Source: CADEED01 sp039931065
GTDB taxonomy: Bacteria > Pseudomonadota > Gammaproteobacteria > Steroidobacterales > Steroidobacteraceae
Assembly (NCBI GenBank): GCA_039931065.1
Contig: JBDTSP010000001.1
Location: 522,674 to 586,673 of the forward strand
DNA length: 64,000 bases
Direction: 5' to 3'
In this document: one piece after another, positions 59,091 through 64,000 of the stretch
Layout: every line of letters begins with the position of its first letter
Position numbering within the stretch: position 1 is the stretch's first letter
Position numbers and translations under genes: made by a program
Notes under the pieces: generated by a model
Database searches by the model: none
Seen by the model: the letters and a program-made list of their open reading frames with translations, nothing else
What the model was told of the DNA's origin: nothing

Positions 59091-61031
59091 ATGTCCCTGT
59101 CATCGCGATTCGTCCTGTGTATTGCGTTCCTGCTTCCGCTGAGTGTCGCGTGTGCGGGTCCGGATACCGACGACGCCGAATCCGAGGAGCTGGAGTCGAT
59201 TCAGGTGACAGCGACCCGAACCGGGAATCTCGTCCGGGACGAGCCGATTCGCGTCGAAGTCGTGCCGCAGGAAGAGATCGAAGAGAACCTGACGATTCAG
59301 CCGGGAAATCTCTCCACGCTTCTGAGTGAGCTAGGCGGACTTCGCATCCAATCGGTCGCGCCAGGACTTGGCGGCGCCAGCCTGCAGATGCGCGGGTTGC
59401 CCGGGCGACACACGCTGGTGTTGCAAGATGGACTGCCGCTCCATGGGACACAAAGCGATGCCTTCGGTTTGCTGCAGACGCCGCCCCTCGATCTGGCCCG
59501 AGTTGAAGTCATAAAGGGAGTCGGTTCGGCGCTCTACGGTCCCTCGGCGCTGGGCGGCGTGTTGAATCTCGTCTCGCGCCAGCCCGATAGCGATTCGGAA
59601 ATCCTGCTGAACCGTTCCTCGCGAGGCGGAACGGATGCGCTGGGATTTGTCGTCGGATCGCCAGGCAAGGCTTTCGGTTACACGATCACCGCGGGCGCGC
59701 ACGATCAAACCCAGGAAGACATTGATCGCGACGCCTGGGCCGATCTCGCCGGCTATCGTCGCTACACGTTGCGGCCACGCTTGTTCTGGACGAATGCCGA
59801 CGGTGGCTCGGTCTTGGCGACGGTTGGGTTCGTCGATGAAAAGCGGGACGGCGGATCATTGCCGGGGCACTCGCTCGCCGATGGCACTACTTTCCAGGAC
59901 GCGCTCCAAACACGGCGGTTCGATGGCGGCGTAGTGACATCAAACAAGTTGGCAGGCAATCGCCAGCTGACTACCCGATGGTCGGCAACTCAGGTCGATC
60001 GTGATCGCACTTTCGGAACAGATGAAGTGCAGGACGCTCAGACCACGGCAAACGCCGAGAGCACGATCTCCGGCACCGATCTGGGCCATCAGTGGTTGTT
60101 AGGAGTGGCGTTTCAGTATGATCGGCTCCAGTCACCAGACGCCCCGGGTGCCAACTACAGCTACCTGGTGCCGGCGTTGTTCGTGCAGGACGAATATGCG
60201 CCCTCCGAGTCAGTGACGCTGGCGGCAAGTGCCCGCGTCGACGTTCACAGCGACTACGGCACATACGTGAGCCCCCGATTCTCCATTCTGTTTCGGCCGG
60301 AGGATGAGTGGTCGGTGCGCGCATCCATTGGCAGTGGGTTCGCGGCGCCGACATCCGTGATGGATGAGACCGAGGCCACGAGCCTTGCCTCGCTAGTGCC
60401 GTTGCGTAACCTGCGCGCCGAACGCGCCTTGAGTTCCTCGCTCGACGTGAAATGGATGGATGAAGGATGGGAAATCAACGGCAGCGTATTTGCATCCGAG
60501 ATTCGCGATCCGCTGACCATCCGTTCGGCCTCGCTGCCTGGCCGCCTCGAACTCGTCAACGCCAGCGGTCCGCGCCGCGCGGTTGGCGCTGAGCTGCTGG
60601 CGCACTATGTCACCGGTTCTTTGCATGTGATCGGCAGCTCCACATACCTCGACGTGACGGAAGTCGCAGAGGCAGGCGGACGGCACAGGTCGGACCTGGT
60701 GCCACGCGTTGCAGCGGAGCTCGCCGCGATTCTCGAAGACGAAGAACGTGGCAGAGTCGGAATCGAAGTTTCCTACACGGGTCGCCAGGTATTGCTCGAC
60801 AACCCTTATCGCGACGAAGGCAAATCCTACGTCGAGATCAATGCGCTCGCGGAAATGAAGTTCGGCTCTATTGCCGTCTTCTTCAATGCATTGAACATTA
60901 CCAATGTGCGCCAGACCCGATTCGATCCGCTGTTGCGCCCAACTCCTGCCGCGGACGGCCAAAGGATCGTGGATGTCTGGGCGCCGCTTTCGGGGCGCAT
61001 GTTCAACCTCGGGATCCGCTGGGAACTTTGA
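59091..61031 (+). CDS. TonB-dependent receptor (second), in the metal region
   Basis: Outer-membrane receptor of 646 residues. The signal peptide ends near VACAG; a TonB-box-like ESIQVTATRTGNLVRDEPIR leads into a plug with GASLQMRGLPGRHTLVLQDG and LDLARVEVIKGVGSALYGPS. The barrel ends at a Leu (MFNLGIRWEL), where Phe is more common. Its plug is of the siderophore/cobalamin/copper type and differs from the receptor at 21.6 kb. Position beside copper genes suggests metal or metallophore uptake, without direct proof. ATG 59091 was chosen over 59031. Confidence 0.88.
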   Translation: MSLSSRFVLCIAFLLPLSVACAGPDTDDAESEELESIQVTATRTGNLVRDEPIRVEVVPQEEIEENLTIQPGNLSTLLSELGGLRIQSVAPGLGGASLQMRGLPGRHTLVLQDGLPLHGTQSDAFGLLQTPPLDLARVEVIKGVGSALYGPSALGGVLNLVSRQPDSDSEILLNRSSRGGTDALGFVVGSPGKAFGYTITAGAHDQTQEDIDRDAWADLAGYRRYTLRPRLFWTNADGGSVLATVGFVDEKRDGGSLPGHSLADGTTFQDALQTRRFDGGVVTSNKLAGNRQLTTRWSATQVDRDRTFGTDEVQDAQTTANAESTISGTDLGHQWLLGVAFQYDRLQSPDAPGANYSYLVPALFVQDEYAPSESVTLAASARVDVHSDYGTYVSPRFSILFRPEDEWSVRASIGSGFAAPTSVMDETEATSLASLVPLRNLRAERALSSSLDVKWMDEGWEINGSVFASEIRDPLTIRSASLPGRLELVNASGPRRAVGAELLAHYVTGSLHVIGSSTYLDVTEVAEAGGRHRSDLVPRVAAELAAILEDEERGRVGIEVSYTGRQVLLDNPYRDEGKSYVEINALAEMKFGSIAVFFNALNITNVRQTRFDPLLRPTPAADGQRIVDVWAPLSGRMFNLGIRWEL

Positions 61032-61065
61032 TTCGAGCCCGGCCGCGGGCCGTGCTCAGATTTCT

Positions 61066-61110
61066 TGAATCCCTCTCTCCCGCCAATTCTTTGGGCAGCG
61101 TTGACGACGT
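61066..61110 (+). repeat. tRNA-Ser 3'-end-like repeat, copy C (possible attachment site)
   Basis: TGAATCCCTCTCTCCCGCCA plus the following bases match copy A exactly over 23 bases and copy B over about 48 bases including the stretch after CCA (ATTCTTTGGGCAGCGTTGAC). It lies between the TonB receptor stop and the LysR gene end. No 5' tRNA half is present. Confidence 0.5.
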
Positions 61111-61121
61111 GCGCGTCGACT

Positions 61122-62114
61122 TCAAACTGAACTGTGGATTGCATGTCTGACCACGTCTGCGGCATGGTCACCAGCAATAGCCTGCCGTTGCTGCTCTCTG
61201 ACTGCCAACAGATCGACAAATGCGCGGACCTTGGCCGAACGAAAGCGCGCCGACGGAAAAACTGCATGAATTCCCCCGGAACGCAGGCGCCACTTCGGCA
61301 GGACCTGGATCAGGCGCCCGGCAGCGAGATCGGCGGTGATCGCGAAGTCCGGGAGCACGGAGAGGCCGGCTCCCGCGCGCACGGCTTCGCGCACGGCGAG
61401 CGTGGCATCGAGAAGAATCGAAGCCTGCACATTCACGGATTCTTGTTTGGTCTCGTTCTGTGAGAACTGCCACCGCAGATTGTCACGCAGGGCGGTATTG
61501 GCGATGAAAGGCAGCCCGGCGATCTCCCGTGGCCTAGTTAGTCGCGCGACTTGCGGTGCAAGGCTCGCAGAAGCGACGAGCAATTGACGGAAGGTGCCGA
61601 TTTTTCGCGCCTGCAGGCTGGTCTCGGTCAGCCATCCAACCCGGATTGCCAGTTCGATACCGCCGCTCACCATGTCGATCGTCTGGTCGCTCAGGATCGC
61701 ATCGACCTTGCACGCGGGATGGCGCTGAGTGAAAGCGGCGATGGTTGGCACCACCACGTCGACTCCGTAGTCGAAGGGGGCGGTGAGCCGCAGCGTGCCG
61801 GTGGGTTCCGACGATACCGAGGCCAACTCGCCGAAGGCATCGTCGGCCTCGTGAAGGATCAAGGCGCAACGCTGGTAAAAGGCTTGGCCGGCTTCGGTGG
61901 CTTGCACCTTGCGCGTCGTGCGTACCAGGAGTGACGTGCGGAATTCCCGTTCGAGGCGCGCAACTTGTTGGCTGACTACCGCCTTCGTGATGCCCAATCG
62001 TTCCGCGGCGGCGGTGAAGGACCCGGTCTCAACCACGGCGGCGAAGTAGGCCAGACGTCTGAGATTGCCAAGGCTCTTGGGACTCCGAACGCTCTTCTCG
62101 TGTGTTATTGGCAT
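61122..62114 (-). CDS. LysR-family transcriptional regulator
   Basis: Regulator of 330 residues. The winged HTH is at about 18-80 (RRLAYFAAVVETGSFTAAAE, then LGITKAVVSQQVARLEREF), and the periplasmic-binding-like effector domain starts at TGTLRLTAPFDYGVDVVVPT. It is divergent from the DsbA-like/MBL operon at 62190 with a 75-base gap that probably contains both promoters. Those genes are its likely targets; the effector is unknown. An earlier region of 18 residues before the HTH is a normal length for this subgroup. Confidence 0.92.
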   Translation of the reverse strand: MPITHEKSVRSPKSLGNLRRLAYFAAVVETGSFTAAAERLGITKAVVSQQVARLEREFRTSLLVRTTRKVQATEAGQAFYQRCALILHEADDAFGELASVSSEPTGTLRLTAPFDYGVDVVVPTIAAFTQRHPACKVDAILSDQTIDMVSGGIELAIRVGWLTETSLQARKIGTFRQLLVASASLAPQVARLTRPREIAGLPFIANTALRDNLRWQFSQNETKQESVNVQASILLDATLAVREAVRAGAGLSVLPDFAITADLAAGRLIQVLPKWRLRSGGIHAVFPSARFRSAKVRAFVDLLAVREQQRQAIAGDHAADVVRHAIHSSV

Positions 62115-62189
62115 ACAGAGTGTATGTCTCGTATGTATTTAAGAGTCAATGCCCCGCACCTAGAATCGCGCGCACTACCGGGGGATTGC

Positions 62190-62831
62190 ATGAGCAAGGT
62201 TCTTTACTGTCTGTATGACCCGTTGTGTGGCTGGTGCTACGGCGCAACCCCGGCCATTTCCGAGCTGGCTGGCATTTCGAATCTCACCATCAACCTGCTC
62301 CCCGCCGGCCTGTTTTCCGGCGATCGCGCGACCATAGTGGACGATGCGTTCGCGGCGACGATCTGGTCCATCGACCAGCGAATTGGACGCATGACGGGGC
62401 AACGATTCAGCGATGACTATCGCCTTCGGGTTCTCGGCGACCGGCAACAGCTTCTAGATAGCGGGCCTGCCACGCTGGCGCTCACCGCCGTGTCGTTGAC
62501 CACGCCGGCCAGAGAGCTGGAAGCCCTGAAAGACATACAGCGCGCACGCTACGTGAATGGCAGCGACGTTACGTCGCTGGCAACGTTGGCTACTCTGCTG
62601 GCTGCGCTCCATCTCAACGAAGCCGCCGAGAGGATCGCGCAGCCCGACGAGGATTTGCTCGACGCAAACCTGGCCCGTATCGAACGCGCCCAGGATTTGA
62701 TGCGGGAATTTAGCGCCCGCGGCGTGCCTACCTTAGTGGCCGAATCCGGCGCGAAGCGATGGATGCTGAATCATGCCGTTGGCTATTCCAACCCGCGTGC
62801 ACTGATTGATCAGTTGGAAACCAGCCCATGA
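62190..62831 (+). CDS. DsbA-family (FrnE-like) oxidoreductase
   Basis: Thioredoxin-fold protein of 213 residues without a signal peptide, thus cytosolic. The active site is CLYDPLCGWCYGATPAI (CGWC). A helical insertion follows, and the cis-Pro region is in FSARGVPTLVAESGAKRWML. It probably catalyses thiol/disulfide exchange or a GSH-linked isomerisation. It is co-transcribed with the MBL-fold gene, whose ATG overlaps its stop (ATGA), and is divergent from the LysR gene. ATG 62190 was chosen; the frame is open upstream through the promoter. Confidence 0.87.
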   Translation: MSKVLYCLYDPLCGWCYGATPAISELAGISNLTINLLPAGLFSGDRATIVDDAFAATIWSIDQRIGRMTGQRFSDDYRLRVLGDRQQLLDSGPATLALTAVSLTTPARELEALKDIQRARYVNGSDVTSLATLATLLAALHLNEAAERIAQPDEDLLDANLARIERAQDLMREFSARGVPTLVAESGAKRWMLNHAVGYSNPRALIDQLETSP

Positions 62832-63721
62832 CCACACGAAGAGCATTGATCAAATCTGTCGCCGGTGTCGCGACGGCCCTTTTAGGAGCAAAAAGCGCTA
62901 TGGCTGCAAATTCCAAATTGACCTGGAAGCATTTCTCCGCCGGCGAGCACGGATTCTTCCGCACCCCGGTGCTGATTTCCGGTGTGCACGAGGCCATCCT
63001 GATCGATGGTGGGTTTACGCTTCCCGACGGCAAGGCGCTGGTCGAGGCCATCACGGCCGGCGGCAAGAAGCTGACGACTATCTACATCAGCCAGGGCGAT
63101 CCTGACTACTACTTCAACCTTGCACCCATCAAGGCTGCGTTTCCAGACGCTCGAGTTATCGCAGCGTCGGCCACGATCGCTGCCATCAAGGGAAGCGTGG
63201 AAAAGAAGCTCGCGACCTGGGGCCCTCAGCTCAAGGAGAACGGTCCGCAGACCCTCGCGGACATCGTGATGCCCGAAGCCTTCGACGGCCAGACCCTCAC
63301 TCTGGAAGGTCATACCATTGAAATCGTGAATGCGGAGGGTCTCGCCAATCGCCGCTACCTCTGGGTGCCGTCGCTCAATGCAATCTTCGGCGGGGTGCTG
63401 GTGTTCGCCGGCGTTCACGTGTGGACCGCTGACACTCCGGGTGCAGAAGCTCGCGCCGCATGGGTGAGGGCTCTGGACGTCATGGAAGGGCGAAAGCCCG
63501 CGGTGATAGTTCCTGGCCACATGGCGCCCGACGCTGCAGTCGACGCATCGGCGATCCGCTACACGCGCGATTATCTCGTGGCGTTCGAGGCGGAGCTTGC
63601 CAAGGCCGCTGACAGCGCGGCTCTGATCGCAGCGATGACCGGGCGATATCCGGATGCCGGGATGGGCGTAGCCCTGCAAATCGGTGCGAAGGTCGCCAAG
63701 GGCGAGATGAAGTGGGGTTGA
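62828..63721 (+). CDS. MBL-fold protein with altered metal site, Tat-exported
   Basis: Protein of 297 residues of the metallo-beta-lactamase fold. The start MTTRRALIKSVAGVATALLG is a twin-arginine-like signal. The usual HxHxDH motif is replaced by YISQGDPDYYFNLAP: both first His are gone and only the Asp is recognisable. GGVLVFAGVHVWTADTPGAE and VIVPGHMAPD remain, so one or two ligands persist. Enzymatic activity of the ordinary type is doubtful. It is translationally coupled to the DsbA-like gene. Confidence 0.83.
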   Translation: MTTRRALIKSVAGVATALLGAKSAMAANSKLTWKHFSAGEHGFFRTPVLISGVHEAILIDGGFTLPDGKALVEAITAGGKKLTTIYISQGDPDYYFNLAPIKAAFPDARVIAASATIAAIKGSVEKKLATWGPQLKENGPQTLADIVMPEAFDGQTLTLEGHTIEIVNAEGLANRRYLWVPSLNAIFGGVLVFAGVHVWTADTPGAEARAAWVRALDVMEGRKPAVIVPGHMAPDAAVDASAIRYTRDYLVAFEAELAKAADSAALIAAMTGRYPDAGMGVALQIGAKVAKGEMKWG

Positions 63722-63860
63722 GGCGTTGCGTAACGTTCCATATGAATCAGCCACGTACATCGCCGTGCTGGGTCGAGTTCTCAATGTACGGCTGCGAACT
63801 TTCCCGGCCCGCATTTTTTCCCTAAGGTTTCCTTCGAACGGGAATGCTGGGGGCGCCTGA

Positions 63861-64000
63861 GTGACTTCGATACTGCGAATTCAAAATGCGACGGCTAATA
63901 ACTTCAGCCATCGGGATCTACGATTGATCGCCAGATTGATCATCGGTTCGTTGATCGCCTTGCTCACCGCTTGCGGCGGTGGCGGCAGCAGCGGCGGTTC
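63861..64000 (+). CDS. Lipoprotein, cut by the window end
   Basis: GTG 63861 opens a frame reading VTSILRIQNATANNFSHRDL, then a hydrophobic RLIIGSLIALLTACGGGGSS with an LTAC lipobox, and continues past base 64000. A Gly/Ser linker follows the lipidated Cys. Only 46 residues are visible, so no function can be given. GGGGGC lies 10 bases upstream as a possible ribosome-binding site. The next 140 bases back to the MBL stop hold no gene. Confidence 0.6.
   Translation, partial: MTSILRIQNATANNFSHRDLRLIARLIIGSLIALLTACGGGGSSGG

Overview
The window is about 60% or more GC and densely packed. Two large TonB-dependent receptors (one of the Caulobacter/Xanthomonas type), an ECF sigma factor paired with a DUF6768-type protein, Tat-exported sugar oxidoreductases and several RND and P-type metal exporters suggest a gammaproteobacterium of the Xanthomonadales/Steroidobacteraceae kind. 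That placement is inference from gene content only. No complete RNA gene and no CRISPR array was found.

Left part (1-13 kb): the end of kdpD and all of kdpE (potassium two-component system), a convergent ECF sigma/membrane protein pair, small membrane proteins, an OsmC protein, an AraC regulator divergent from a glutathione S-transferase, a 3-methyladenine glycosylase, two tandem Crp/Fnr paralogues and a CDF-type metal transporter. Debris lies between them: two different IS3 transposase 3' ends abutting a beheaded GST gene, an IS6 fragment, an IS3 orfA fragment, the tail of a CzcA-type pump and a sigma-factor fragment.

Sugar region (13-30 kb): a non-phosphorylating 6-deoxyhexose pathway, most likely for L-fucose. 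One tight operon (24.5-29.8 kb) encodes an enolase-superfamily dehydratase, an MFS transporter, an SDR dehydrogenase, a mutarotase, an FAH-type hydrolase and a lactonase. Upstream lie a TonB receptor and a divergent FadR-type regulator for uptake and control. A second operon (13.2-17.2 kb) adds an aldose dehydrogenase, an FMN-dependent 2-hydroxyacid (lactate/glycolate) dehydrogenase, a hydroxypyruvate/glyoxylate reductase and a D-glycerate kinase. It is followed by a Tat-exported hydroxypyruvate-isomerase-like protein and a GMC oxidoreductase divergent from its small Tat-type subunit. The expected products of fucose are pyruvate and L-lactate; the glycerate branch suggests that C2 units are also handled.

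Surface and metal region (30-61 kb): a DUF305 protein, mercury-transport-like pieces, a BrkB remnant, a Cys/His lipoprotein, a 3141-residue surface protein (DUF11-like domains, seven Cys-paired repeats, an anchor and a C-terminal barrel), a frameshifted IS6 element, an integrase fragment, a His-tailed DMT exporter, a CusCBA-like RND operon, a cytochrome c fusion, a MerR regulator with a copper-type P-ATPase, several frameshifted genes, an unassigned ATP-grasp-like protein and a second TonB receptor. This stretch lies between two direct repeats that resemble a tRNA-Ser 3' end, so it may be an old integrative island.

Right end (61-64 kb): a LysR regulator divergent from a DsbA-like protein and a Tat-exported MBL-fold protein that lacks the usual active-site histidines, then the start of a lipoprotein gene cut by the window edge.
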